64,000 bases of DNA. Origin: Pseudomonadota bacterium (GTDB lineage: Bacteria; Pseudomonadota; Alphaproteobacteria; Sphingomonadales; Sphingomonadaceae). Below the pieces are notes generated by a model. It ran no database searches, was not told the DNA's origin, and saw only the letters and a list, made by a program, of their open reading frames with translations. The stretch lies in the NCBI GenBank assembly GCA_023458055.1, contig JAEXAW010000044.1:73695-137694 (forward strand), in the 5' to 3' direction. This document shows positions 49,943 through 58,566 of the stretch, piece after piece. A program made the translations under genes and the position numbers. Each line of letters opens with the position of its first letter. Positions within the stretch are counted from its first letter, which is position 1.

Positions 49943-50326
49943 ATGCCAAGTTCCAATGAGATGATTATCGCTGCGGGTTCGGCGATTGTGCAAGACGCGG
50001 AATATCGTTCCGACCCTTCGTGGGAAACCATCGCGATTGTCTATAATTTCCTCAACGGTCGGCAGAATAGCTACGGCTATATCTTCCGCGCTGACGGAAG
50101 CTGGAAGGCCAGTCTGCCGCAGGACGAGGATGATGTCATTCTCGACACGATGCTGGACCTTCAAGCCGCGATGGAGCGCGAGACGGGTAAAAAATGGATG
50201 CGGGCCTTGGTGCATATTACCCGTGTCGATCAGGGCATGAACATTCTCTTCGAATATGACGATCCGCAAAAATGGGCGATCGATCCGGGTGATTTGGAAA
50301 AGAGCGTTGCAGCGCTCAAACCCTGA
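49943..50326 (+). CDS. YezG/DUF600-like protein (possible immunity-type fold)
   Basis: About 127 residues from the ATG at 49943 (MPSSNEMIIAAG). The middle, WETIAIVYNFLNGRQNSYGY then IFRADGSWKASLPQDEDDVI, resembles the YezG/DUF600 family, some of whose members neutralise polymorphic toxins in Bacillus. No toxin gene lies beside it, so an immunity role is doubtful; a stand-alone stress or unknown role is equally possible. The frame is open to 49874 but the extra residues look non-coding. Confidence 0.55.
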   Translation: MPSSNEMIIAAGSAIVQDAEYRSDPSWETIAIVYNFLNGRQNSYGYIFRADGSWKASLPQDEDDVILDTMLDLQAAMERETGKKWMRALVHITRVDQGMNILFEYDDPQKWAIDPGDLEKSVAALKP

Positions 50327-50373
50327 AATTTTCTGGCTTTCCCTATAGGCTGCAGCTTTGCTAAACCGGCGGC

Positions 50374-50781
50374 ATGGATTGGGGGTTTCTTAAACGGGAT
50401 ACGGTGGAGCGCCGATATGCGTTGTTGCTTGCGCGGCCATTTTTGCTGATGTTCGATTGGCGCGGACGGGCGACACGGCTTGAAGTGGTGGCCGCAGCGG
50501 CGATGTTGCCGCTATTCCTCATCCCCGACTTTGTATTTCCCAATGATTCGAGCCAAGACGACTTATTGGTCGCCAACTTCGTCCTATGGTTGATCATGTT
50601 CGCAGGCACCGCCGTCCGGCGGATGCATGACAGCAGCCATGCCGGTTGGCTGATCGGCGTGGTCTTGTTCCCCTATGTCGGCTGGCTGGTGCTATTATTC
50701 CATTTGTTCCGCAATCCGGATAATAGCGACAATCCGTTCGGTCCCGACCCGCGCGATTTTCTATATCCGGAAGCGGCTTAA
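50374..50781 (+). CDS. DUF805 family membrane protein
   Basis: A 135-residue membrane protein. DUF805 features are present: LMFDWRGRATRLEVVAAAAM, RRMHDSSHAGWLIGVVLFPY and the ending FHLFRNPDNSDNPFGPDPR. Three hydrophobic segments are visible. Function is unknown across the family. It lies 47 bases after the YezG-like gene on the same strand; its stop overlaps that of the converging aldo/keto reductase gene by four bases. Confidence 0.82.
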   Translation: MDWGFLKRDTVERRYALLLARPFLLMFDWRGRATRLEVVAAAAMLPLFLIPDFVFPNDSSQDDLLVANFVLWLIMFAGTAVRRMHDSSHAGWLIGVVLFPYVGWLVLLFHLFRNPDNSDNPFGPDPRDFLYPEAA

Positions 50782-51704
50782 GCGCCCGCTCTATCAAGAG
50801 CCTCGATATGGGCCGGGTCGAGCGTGAAGCGTGTCGCCTCAAGCATCTGGCGTAACTGAGGGGCGCTGGTGGCGCTGGCGATTGGCGCTGCGACACCCGG
50901 GCGCGTCTTGAGCCACGCCAGCGCTATGGCGGCGTGGCTTCCCCCGGTCGCGGCGGCGATGCCGTCCATCGCTGCGATGACATTGCGGCCGCGCGCGTCG
51001 TGAAAGCGCCGCACATCCTTGGCACGCACGCCGTCGGCAAAATCGGCATCGGTGCGATATTTGCCCGTCAGATAGCCTGAAGCGAGCCCATAATAGGGAA
51101 AAGCGAGAAGGCCGTGCCGCGCAGCAAGCGGCGCCATATTGCGTTCATAAGCCTCGCGCACGAGGAGATTATATTCATCCTGCATCACCGTATAAGGTGT
51201 CGCGCCTACGGTGTTCGCGGCGGCGAGCGCGCTTTCGAGCCGTACCGCCGAGAAATTGGACGCGCCGAAACTACGCACTTTGCCTGCCTTTACCAAGGCA
51301 TCGAATCCCAGCGCGACCTCGGACTGCGGCGTTTCAGGATCGTCACGGTGGGCATAGTAAAGGTCAACATAATCGGTGCGCAGCCGTTCAAGCGAGGCGT
51401 CCAATTGGCGCGCGACACGCTCCGGCGCGAGGCCGCCGGGGGCTGCCTCGACATTGGTTTTGGTCGCAATCCGCACGTCGCCACGTACGCCGCGGCTTTG
51501 CATCCACTCGCCGATGATGGCCTCGGATTCCCCGCCTTGGTTACCGGGCACCCAGAAACTATAGCATTCGGCGGTATCGATCATACGCCCGCCCGCTTCG
51601 TAAAAAGCGTCGAGAATGGCAAAGCTGGCGTCGCGATCCAGCGCCCAGCCGAACACATTGCCGCCGAAGCATAAGGGAAGGCCGGAAAGGAAGGGGTGGG
51701 TCAT
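50778..51704 (-). CDS. Aldo/keto reductase
   Basis: NADPH-dependent carbonyl reductase of 308 residues with a TIM-barrel fold. Catalytic stretches: MIDTAECYSFWVPGNQGGES holds the Asp and Tyr, IATKTNVEAAP the Lys and YYAHRDDPETPQ the His; SFGASNFSAVRLESAL and IASATSAPQLRQML bind cofactor. It resembles the AKR11/12 group (YajO/Tas-like). I start at the ATG at 51704 (MTHPFLSGLP), nine bases after the holA stop. An earlier Met four codons upstream is possible. Confidence 0.9.
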   Translation of the reverse strand: MTHPFLSGLPLCFGGNVFGWALDRDASFAILDAFYEAGGRMIDTAECYSFWVPGNQGGESEAIIGEWMQSRGVRGDVRIATKTNVEAAPGGLAPERVARQLDASLERLRTDYVDLYYAHRDDPETPQSEVALGFDALVKAGKVRSFGASNFSAVRLESALAAANTVGATPYTVMQDEYNLLVREAYERNMAPLAARHGLLAFPYYGLASGYLTGKYRTDADFADGVRAKDVRRFHDARGRNVIAAMDGIAAATGGSHAAIALAWLKTRPGVAAPIASATSAPQLRQMLEATRFTLDPAHIEALDRAGA

Positions 51705-51712
51705 AGCGTTTT

Positions 51713-52744
51713 TTACCGCGCCCGCGCGCCCATGCGCACGATTTCGGCCAACAGCTGGCGGAGCAACACGCCGCCTACTGTTCCCGAGGCCTTGATCTGC
51801 TGTTCGGCTTCGTAAAGGCGGCTCTCGATGCGCGCGAGCTTGGCCGCGTCCCACAGCGCGAGCTGGGTTTTGAGGGCGGGCTTGTCTTTCCAGAAGATGC
51901 TGCGGGTGCCTTCGACGACAGCGCCCGGATTGGTACCGCGCTCAACCTCAACCCGCAAACCCGCCAATTGCTGCACGCGGATAGCAAGCGCGCGGATCAG
52001 GCGGATTTCATTGACGCCGGTCGCGTCCATCCGCGTCAGCATCGGTTGAAGCATGCGCGCATTGGCGCCAAGCGTTACATTGACCGCTTCGCTGATATCC
52101 TCCTCCAGCGTTTCCGCGCCGAGCAGCTGGAGCGTGCTATGGGTGACCTCAATGCTGTTGTCCGGCGTTGCATCCAGATAGAGCGCAATCTTCTCCAATT
52201 CATTGGCGATGAGGGTGCGATCATTGCCCACCATGCCGCCAATCATGCGCGCAACATCGGGGCTCGCCCAGAGATGTTTTTCCTGTGCAATCCCCTGCAC
52301 AATCCCGACAATGTCGCGATCCTCAGGCATATAGCTGATTGAGGACAGTGCGAGCGGGGAATCATCGACCAGTTTAAGCAGCTTCGCTTTGGGTGTCAGC
52401 GTGCCTGCGAGCGCAACCACCGGATTGCCCGCCACCTCGGCCTTGAGGAGATTTTCCACCGCATCGACCGCGCGGTCGCCGCTCGCTTCAATCGAGACCC
52501 GGATAAAGCGCGCGCCGCCGAACAAGGAGATGGATGCCGCCTCAGCAGCCAGCAGCGCCGGGTCGTCCTTTAACTGGCTGCTGGATAGATCGACGCGCTC
52601 GGCGTCCGGTCCCATGGCCGCTTCGAGCTTCTGGTAGAGTGCGCGGCTGCCCGCCTCATCTTCGCCGGCAAGGAGATAAAAACGGATCGCCGGGTCAGGC
52701 CGCGCCAAAGCGGCGGCCATGTCGACAGGTTTGATCCGGCTCAC
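51713..52744 (-). CDS. holA: DNA polymerase III subunit delta
   Basis: Clamp-loader subunit of 343 residues that opens the sliding clamp. Family stretches: PDPAIRFYLLAGEDEAGSRA at the N-terminus, RFIRVSIEASGDRAVDAVEN, EKHLWASPDVARMIGGMVG and the C-terminal collar region EIRLIRALAIRVQQLAGLR. It starts inside the lptE gene end (four-base overlap), as in many alphaproteobacteria that carry leuS-lptE-holA. Confidence 0.94.
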   Translation of the reverse strand: MSRIKPVDMAAALARPDPAIRFYLLAGEDEAGSRALYQKLEAAMGPDAERVDLSSSQLKDDPALLAAEAASISLFGGARFIRVSIEASGDRAVDAVENLLKAEVAGNPVVALAGTLTPKAKLLKLVDDSPLALSSISYMPEDRDIVGIVQGIAQEKHLWASPDVARMIGGMVGNDRTLIANELEKIALYLDATPDNSIEVTHSTLQLLGAETLEEDISEAVNVTLGANARMLQPMLTRMDATGVNEIRLIRALAIRVQQLAGLRVEVERGTNPGAVVEGTRSIFWKDKPALKTQLALWDAAKLARIESRLYEAEQQIKASGTVGGVLLRQLLAEIVRMGARAR

Positions 52745-53298
52745 GGATTGGGCGCGGCGACAGGCGGCGGTGTCGCCACCGGACCGCCGCCACTGCGCGA
52801 TGCATAGAGCGCCAGCCGCGAGACAATCTGGTCGGCGAGCATCCCGGCGAGGCGTTCAAGCGCGGTGTCTTCGGCAGCTATGGTCGCATATTCGCTGCTT
52901 ACGCGGTCGATTCCCGCATCGACACCAGCGGATTGGTCGAGCAGCACCGTGTTGGTCTCCGTATCGACCAACTGATAGCGTGCCCGCAAGGTGCGACGTT
53001 CGCGCGTCACGGCATCATCGCGACGGATGCCATAGCCGGTGATGCTGTCATCCAGCTTGACGTCGAGGCGATAGCGCACCTGCCGGTCCTCGCCTGCTTT
53101 GGCTGGTTCGAGCCGGTCGCGCAGCGCATTGCGGACCATCCAGCCTTCCTTATCGGGGATTGGAGCGACGCGTACTTCACGCAAGAGTCCGGCAACCTCA
53201 CCCGCCCCCCCTTGAGCATAAAGCGGGCGCAGGCCGCAGCCCGAGACAATCGGCAGGGCGAGCGTAGCAAGCAGGAGCGGGGCAGCGAAACGGTTCAT
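52741..53298 (-). CDS. lptE: LPS-assembly lipoprotein LptE
   Basis: A 185-residue outer-membrane lipoprotein that plugs the LptD barrel and helps insert lipopolysaccharide. The signal peptide with lipobox is LLLATLALPIVSGCGLRPLY, with Cys at about residue 21. The rest fits LptE (RVAPIPDKEGWMVRNALRDR, YRLDVKLDDSITGYGIRRDD). Position between leuS and holA supports the call: its start overlaps the leuS stop by one base. Confidence 0.9.
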   Translation of the reverse strand: MNRFAAPLLLATLALPIVSGCGLRPLYAQGGAGEVAGLLREVRVAPIPDKEGWMVRNALRDRLEPAKAGEDRQVRYRLDVKLDDSITGYGIRRDDAVTRERRTLRARYQLVDTETNTVLLDQSAGVDAGIDRVSSEYATIAAEDTALERLAGMLADQIVSRLALYASRSGGGPVATPPPVAAPNP

Positions 53299-55844
53299 CA
53301 GATCACAATATTGACCAGCCGGTCAGGAACGACAATCACCTTTTTGGGCGTCGCGCCATCAAGCGTGCGGATAATCTTGTCGGACGCGAGCGCGAGCCGT
53401 TCCAGTTCCTCCTTGGGGAGCCCCTTGGCGACCGTGATCGTATCGCGCAGCTTGCCCTGCACCTGGATGGCGATATTGGCCTCGTCTTCGACCAGCAAGG
53501 CGGGATCAACCTCGGGCCAGCTTGCGTCAGCGATGAGTCCGTCGGCACCCGTTTCTGCCCAGCCGGTTTCGGCCAAATGCGGGGTCATCGGTGCGACCAG
53601 CAGCATCAGCGACCGGATCGCTTGGTTGCGCGACGCGGATGGTGCAGCTTTCTCGATATGATTGGCAAGATCGTAAATCTTGGCGACCGCCTTGTTGAAC
53701 GACAGCGCTTCGATATCCTTGGCGACCCCGTCGATGGCCTGGTTGAGTTTGCGCAGCAGCGGTTTGTCGTTGCCCGTTGCGCCAGCGTCGATTTCGCCAA
53801 AAATGCGCCACAAGCGCTGGACGAAACGCCATGACCCTTCAATCCCGCTTTCGGTCCAGGGCAAGTCGCGCTCGGGAGGGCTGTCGGAGAGCATGAACCA
53901 GCGCACCGCATCGGCGCCATATTGTTCGATAATCTCGTCAGGATCGACGACATTTTTTTTGGACTTGGACATTTTGATCACGCGGCCGATTTCGACCGGC
54001 ACACCATCTTCAATCGTCACCAACTGCCCGTCATCGGCCCGGCGCACTTCTGCCGGACTGAAATAGATCGGCTGGCCATTGTCTGGATCGGTCACACTGT
54101 AGGTTTCGTGCGTCACCATGCCTTGGGTGAACAGACCCGCGAACGGTTCGGCCACATCAAGCTTGCCGATCCGCTTCAAGGCGCGGGTCCAGAAACGCGC
54201 GTAAAGCAAGTGGAGGATCGCATGCTCGACCCCGCCAATATATTGGCCGACGGGCATCCATTGCGCGACCACATCGCGGTCGAACGGCTTGTCGTCGGGT
54301 TGGCTCGCAAAACGCAGGAAATACCAGCTCGAATCGACGAATGTATCAAGCGTGTCGGTCTCACGGCGCGCGGGCCTACCGCATTTGGGGCAATCGACCT
54401 TGCTCCACGTCGGATGGCGATCCAGCGGATTGCCCGGAACATCAAAGCTCACATCTTCCGGGAGCACCACCGGCAGCTGGTCATGCGGCACGCCCACGGG
54501 CCCGCAGGTTTCGCAATGGATCACCGGGATCGGCGTTCCCCAATAACGCTGACGGCTGACGCCCCAGTCACGCAAACGCCAGGTCGTCTTGGCCTTGCCC
54601 CAACCATCATGTTCGGCCTTGGCGATGACGGCGTTGATGGCTTCATCAACGCCCATGCCGTTCAGGAAATGGCTGTGGATAAGCGTACCGTCACCCGCAT
54701 AGGCTTCGTCGCCTTCAAACACCGATTGGTCATTGGTGCCATCGAAAATGACGCGATGGACGGGGAGGTCATATTTGCGTGCGAAATCAAGGTCGCGCTG
54801 GTCGTGGGCCGGCACGCCCATGACCGCACCGGTGCCATAATCCATCAGCACGAAATTGGCGACATAGACGGGGAGGTGCATCGCGGGATCGAGCGGATGC
54901 TGGACTCGCAATCCGGTATCAAAGCCCTTCTTTTCCTGCGTTTCAATGTCGGCAAGCGCGGTCCCTGATTGCTGACATTCGGCGATAAACGCCTGCAGGG
55001 CGGGAGAATTTTGCGCCAGTTCCTGCGCCAGCGGATGGTCGGGCGCGATCGCGGTGAAGCTTGCGCCGAAAATCGTATCGGGACGCGTCGAGAAGACTTC
55101 GAACGCGCGCTTGCCTCCGGCAAAATCGAAATGGAATTGCAAACCCTTGGATTTGCCGATCCAGTTTTCCTGCATCAGGCGGACCTTGTCGGGCCATTGA
55201 TCGAGCGTTTTCAGTCCATCAAGCAATTCTTCGGCAAAGTCGGTGATCTTCAAAAACCATTGGCTGAGCTTGCGCTTTTCAACCGGCGCGCCCGAGCGCC
55301 AGCCTTTGCCGTCAATCACCTGCTCGTTGGCGAGCACGGTCATATCGACCGGGTCCCAGTTCACCGCCGATTCCTTGCGATAGACGAGGTCAGCATCCAT
55401 CAGGTCGAGGAACAGCGCCTGTTCCTGCCCGTAATAGTCAGGCTCGCAGGTCGCAAGTTCGCGGCTCCAATCGAGTGCGAAACCGAGTTTCTTCAATTGC
55501 GCGCGCATGGTCGCGATATTTTCGCGGGTCCAGCTTCCCGGATGGACTTTCTTTTCCATCGCCGCATTTTCGGCCGGCATGCCGAACGCGTCCCATCCCA
55601 TGGGGTGGAGGACCTCATGGCCGGTCATGCGGCGATAGCGTGCGAGCACGTCGCCCATCGTATAGTTGCGGACATGGCCGATATGGATGCGGCCCGACGG
55701 ATAGGGGAACATCTCGAGGACATAGCTTTTGGGCTTGGGGCTGTTGTCGTCAGCCTTGAAGCTTTGCGCTTCGTTCCACGCCTTTTGCCAGCGCGCGTCG
55801 GCGGCCAATGCGTTGAAGCGTTTGTCGCGGGATGTATCCGTCAT
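53298..55844 (-). CDS. leuS: Leucyl-tRNA synthetase
   Basis: 848 residues, the normal bacterial length. The HIGH-type motif is in MFPYPSGRIHIGHVRNYTMG and the KMSKS loop in VIKMSKSKKNVVDPDEIIEQ. Between them lie the editing domain (VFSTRPDTIFGASFTAIAPD, MGVPAHDQRDLDFARKYDLP) and a zinc-binding part (CETCGPVGV, CPKCGRPARRETDTLDTFVD). First gene of the leuS-lptE-holA operon. Its start at 55844 is about 90 bases from the end of the DUF3576 gene, separated by a hairpin. Confidence 0.97.
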   Translation of the reverse strand: MTDTSRDKRFNALAADARWQKAWNEAQSFKADDNSPKPKSYVLEMFPYPSGRIHIGHVRNYTMGDVLARYRRMTGHEVLHPMGWDAFGMPAENAAMEKKVHPGSWTRENIATMRAQLKKLGFALDWSRELATCEPDYYGQEQALFLDLMDADLVYRKESAVNWDPVDMTVLANEQVIDGKGWRSGAPVEKRKLSQWFLKITDFAEELLDGLKTLDQWPDKVRLMQENWIGKSKGLQFHFDFAGGKRAFEVFSTRPDTIFGASFTAIAPDHPLAQELAQNSPALQAFIAECQQSGTALADIETQEKKGFDTGLRVQHPLDPAMHLPVYVANFVLMDYGTGAVMGVPAHDQRDLDFARKYDLPVHRVIFDGTNDQSVFEGDEAYAGDGTLIHSHFLNGMGVDEAINAVIAKAEHDGWGKAKTTWRLRDWGVSRQRYWGTPIPVIHCETCGPVGVPHDQLPVVLPEDVSFDVPGNPLDRHPTWSKVDCPKCGRPARRETDTLDTFVDSSWYFLRFASQPDDKPFDRDVVAQWMPVGQYIGGVEHAILHLLYARFWTRALKRIGKLDVAEPFAGLFTQGMVTHETYSVTDPDNGQPIYFSPAEVRRADDGQLVTIEDGVPVEIGRVIKMSKSKKNVVDPDEIIEQYGADAVRWFMLSDSPPERDLPWTESGIEGSWRFVQRLWRIFGEIDAGATGNDKPLLRKLNQAIDGVAKDIEALSFNKAVAKIYDLANHIEKAAPSASRNQAIRSLMLLVAPMTPHLAETGWAETGADGLIADASWPEVDPALLVEDEANIAIQVQGKLRDTITVAKGLPKEELERLALASDKIIRTLDGATPKKVIVVPDRLVNIVI

Positions 55845-55867
55845 TTTCTCTTATCCGCTTGTATTAA

Positions 55868-55897
55868 CAAAACGGGCCGGAAATCCGGCCCGCCTTT
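55868..55897 (-). terminator. Hairpin terminator after the DUF3576 gene
   Basis: CGGGCCGG (55873-55880) and CCGGCCCG (55885-55892) form an eight-base-pair stem with a four-base loop. On the minus strand it is followed by TTTTGTTA, a modest U tract. It separates the DUF3576 gene from leuS. Confidence 0.7.
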
Positions 55898-55937
55898 CGC
55901 GCGGCGCCAGCAAAGCAACCGCAGGGAATGATTGGCC

Positions 55938-56399
55938 TTAATTGGCGATGGCACTCTGGCGCAGTTCGCGCGCCTTGGTGAGGATGATTTCTTCAACCTT
56001 CTGCACGGTAGCGGCTTGTACCGGTGCATCGACCCATGCGCCATTTTGCGCAACCTGGCGCGAAGCGGCGACACGCAGCGCATCGGCGCGCAGGTCCTGA
56101 TCGATGATCGAAACCGAAACCTTCATGCGTTCGCCCGGATTGGCGGGGTTGGCATACCAGTCGGTGATGATCACGCCGGAATTGGCATCGGCCTGGAGGA
56201 GCGGCATCTTGGCAAGCGCATCAAGAGACGCGCGCCACAAATAGCTGTTGACGCCGATGGTGGTGACGCGGCTTGCGGCGAGGTCCGCCTTTTTCGCGCC
56301 ATTGTCGCCGCTGGCGCAGCCGCCAGCCACAAGCATCAGGCCCAGTGCAGCAGCGCTCGTCAGGGTGCGGTAAGTCTTGGGAAATTGCATCGGCATCAA
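55938..56399 (-). CDS. DUF3576 family lipoprotein
   Basis: About 153 residues with a lipoprotein signal (AAALGLMLVAGGCASGD), so it is tethered in the envelope. The mature part matches DUF3576: IGVNSYLWRASLDALAKMPL, SGVIITDWYANPANPGERMK and ALRVAASRQVAQNGAWVDAP. The family is largely alphaproteobacterial and has no assigned role. It is commonly found directly before leuS, as here, which supports the call. Confidence 0.88.
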   Translation of the reverse strand: MMPMQFPKTYRTLTSAAALGLMLVAGGCASGDNGAKKADLAASRVTTIGVNSYLWRASLDALAKMPLLQADANSGVIITDWYANPANPGERMKVSVSIIDQDLRADALRVAASRQVAQNGAWVDAPVQAATVQKVEEIILTKARELRQSAIAN

Positions 56400-56517
56400 A
56401 GGATCATCCCGGATTTGAAAACTGGTCGAAAGCGCGTTCGAAACGCCTTGGGTTGCGAGCTTCTATAACGCTTATCGGCGCGGTAGCAAGCGCTCGGTGA
56501 ACGCCAAATGAAACAGG

Positions 56518-57828
56518 CTAGCGCCCCGGATTGTCGCCAAGATCAAAGCGCGCGGTGCGAGGCCGGGAAAACAGACGACCGCGTTCGCCCCACAAGACGA
56601 ACAGCAAGGCGACGCCGCCGCATATCGCAAAACCGGCGGCCATCGGAATGGCGGTGCCATTAAAATGTAGCCCGATCCAGCCACCGATCGCTGTTGCGAT
56701 CAGCGTGCGGAGACCCGTTCCGAAGGAAGAGGCGCTCCCCGCAACATGGCCAAACGGCTCCATCGCAATTGCACCGAAATTGCTGCCAATGAGGCCGATC
56801 ATCGCCATGTTGAGCGCGATCCCGACGAGGAACAGCGCAATGGAATGCGGCGCGACATAAGCAATGAGTAGTTGCAACAGGCCAAACAGGATATAGGCGA
56901 TAAGTGCGCTCTGCGACACGCGACGCGCGCCGAACCGGCGGACGATCCGGGCGTTAAGAAAATTGGCACCCGCCATGGTTAGCGCAACCGCGGCAAAGGC
57001 AAGCGGGAACAAGGCTTCGGCGTGGAACACATCTTTGAAAATCTGCGGCCCGCTATTGAGATAGCCATAGAGCGCACCTTGGGCCATTGATGAGGCGATC
57101 ATATAGGAGGTGGCGGACCGATGCGTCGCAATCTGCCACCATTCGCGGACCAACCGTCCTGCCTGAAGCGGCACCGCATCTTCGGGCGCCATGGTTTCGG
57201 GGAGCCGTTTCCACACCCAGAAAGCCATCAGCGAGCCCATCGCGGCGAGCACGAGGAAGATCCAGCGCCATTCGGCAAACAGCAGGATGAATTGGCCGAG
57301 CGAAGGCGCGATGATCGGCACGATCATGAAGACAATGAAGATGGTCGACATGAGCTGTGCCATTTCGTCGCCGACAAAGCGGTCACGAATGATTGAAATC
57401 GGCAGTACCGACATCCCTGCAGACGCGAGACCGAGGAGAAAGCGGAACGCGAGCAGGCTGGTGAAACTTTGGGCAAGGCCACAGGCGGCAGCAAGCAGGA
57501 CATAAGCGGCAAGCGCGCCGAGCAGGACGGGACGTCGCCCGAAGCGATCAGACAGGGGGCCATGGACCAGCGCGCCAAAAGCGAGACCGCCAAGAAACGC
57601 GCTCAGCACGAACTGGCGACGGTTGGGATCGGCTTCGCCCAGATGCTCGCCGATGGTCTGGAGCGCGGGCAACATCGAATCGATAGCAAGCGCATTCAAG
57701 GCCATCACCGCCGCCATCATCGCGACAAATTCGCGGCGCGGCAACGGCAGGTGAGACCTTGTTCCCCCGACCATATGATCGCGATCAGCGCCGGTCGGGA
57801 CCGGTTGGGAGGAGGAGGACAGCGTCAT
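56518..57828 (-). CDS. Bcr/CflA family MFS efflux transporter
   Basis: A 436-residue twelve-helix drug exporter. Landmarks of the DHA1 Bcr/CflA group: ALNALAIDSMLPALQTIGEH, FLGGLAFGALVHGPLSDRFG then RRPVLLGALAAYV, GMSVLPISIIRDRFVGDEM, and FGAIAMEPFGHVAGSASSFG (motif C variant). It may confer resistance to bicyclomycin-like compounds, but the substrate is not certain. Leftward and monocistronic. Confidence 0.9.
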   Translation of the reverse strand: MTLSSSSQPVPTGADRDHMVGGTRSHLPLPRREFVAMMAAVMALNALAIDSMLPALQTIGEHLGEADPNRRQFVLSAFLGGLAFGALVHGPLSDRFGRRPVLLGALAAYVLLAAACGLAQSFTSLLAFRFLLGLASAGMSVLPISIIRDRFVGDEMAQLMSTIFIVFMIVPIIAPSLGQFILLFAEWRWIFLVLAAMGSLMAFWVWKRLPETMAPEDAVPLQAGRLVREWWQIATHRSATSYMIASSMAQGALYGYLNSGPQIFKDVFHAEALFPLAFAAVALTMAGANFLNARIVRRFGARRVSQSALIAYILFGLLQLLIAYVAPHSIALFLVGIALNMAMIGLIGSNFGAIAMEPFGHVAGSASSFGTGLRTLIATAIGGWIGLHFNGTAIPMAAGFAICGGVALLFVLWGERGRLFSRPRTARFDLGDNPGR

Positions 57829-57975
57829 AACCGAACGCCTATGGGGGATATCGGCGCGGATGACCAGTAGAGTGCATAGCTATGTGCGGAAAAACACGAG
57901 AGATAGGTGAGCGCGCCCGCATGGTGCTTGTTACATCCGCGTTTTACCCACCCCGAAGTCGCTCACGCGCCTTCG

Positions 57976-57997
57976 ACCCTCCCTTGCGAGGGAGGGT
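57976..57997. repeat. Intergenic GC-rich hairpin
   Basis: ACCCTCCC and GGGAGGGT form an eight-base-pair stem with a six-base loop. It lies between the divergent efflux pump and PH-domain genes, 45 bases before the ATG at 58042. Pyrimidine-rich hairpins of this look (CCCTCCC...GGGAGGG) are common small intergenic repeats in sphingomonads. There is no T tract, so it is not a clear terminator. Confidence 0.45.
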
Positions 57998-58041
57998 GGG
58001 AGTGGACTGGCATTCGTCTGTTTTATTCCTATAAAACGCAT

Positions 58042-58566
58042 ATGACTGAAACTGGACTGACTGCCGATTTGCCATCCGAACCTTTACGCCCGGATGCGCA
58101 AAGTCTCGATCTCACCCCATTGGCCCCGGGGTTTCGCAATGTCCTCCGCATCCAGATCATTCTGACATGGGTTCCGCTGCTGATCGGCGCGATGATCCTC
58201 GCAACAGCATTTGATGCATTCCCGTGGCGCGGCGTGATGCTTGCCGCGCTGGCGTGCCTTGCGGCTTTCACCGTCATCTTTCTGCCGCAACGGCGATATC
58301 GCCGCTGGGGCTATCAACTCACCGCCGATCAGTTGCGGGTGGTGCGCGGTTATTGGTTCCACGTTGACACCATCGTACCTTTTGTGCGGGTCCAGCATAT
58401 TGACGTGAGCCAAGGACCGGTCGAGCGGCTATGCGGGGTTGCGACCCTCACTGTCCATACGGCGGGCACACATAACAGCGTTGTCGAGTTGCCGGGTTTG
58501 CCGCCGCAAGACGCGGATGCCATGCGCGATGCGATCCGCGCCCATATTCGCAGTGACGCCGAATGA
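58042..58566 (+). CDS. Bacterial PH domain membrane protein (YdbS-like)
   Basis: About 174 residues from the ATG at 58042 (MTETGLTADL). Two membrane helices (IILTWVPLLIGAMILATAF and MLAALACLAAFTVIFLP) precede a bacterial PH domain (YQLTADQLRVVRGYWFHVDT, FVRVQHIDVSQGPVERLCGV). The upstream open frame contains a hairpin and is unlikely to be translated. Overlaps the next gene by four bases, matching the YdbS-YdbT pair seen in Bacillus, where both are linked to envelope stress. Confidence 0.85.
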   Translation: MTETGLTADLPSEPLRPDAQSLDLTPLAPGFRNVLRIQIILTWVPLLIGAMILATAFDAFPWRGVMLAALACLAAFTVIFLPQRRYRRWGYQLTADQLRVVRGYWFHVDTIVPFVRVQHIDVSQGPVERLCGVATLTVHTAGTHNSVVELPGLPPQDADAMRDAIRAHIRSDAE

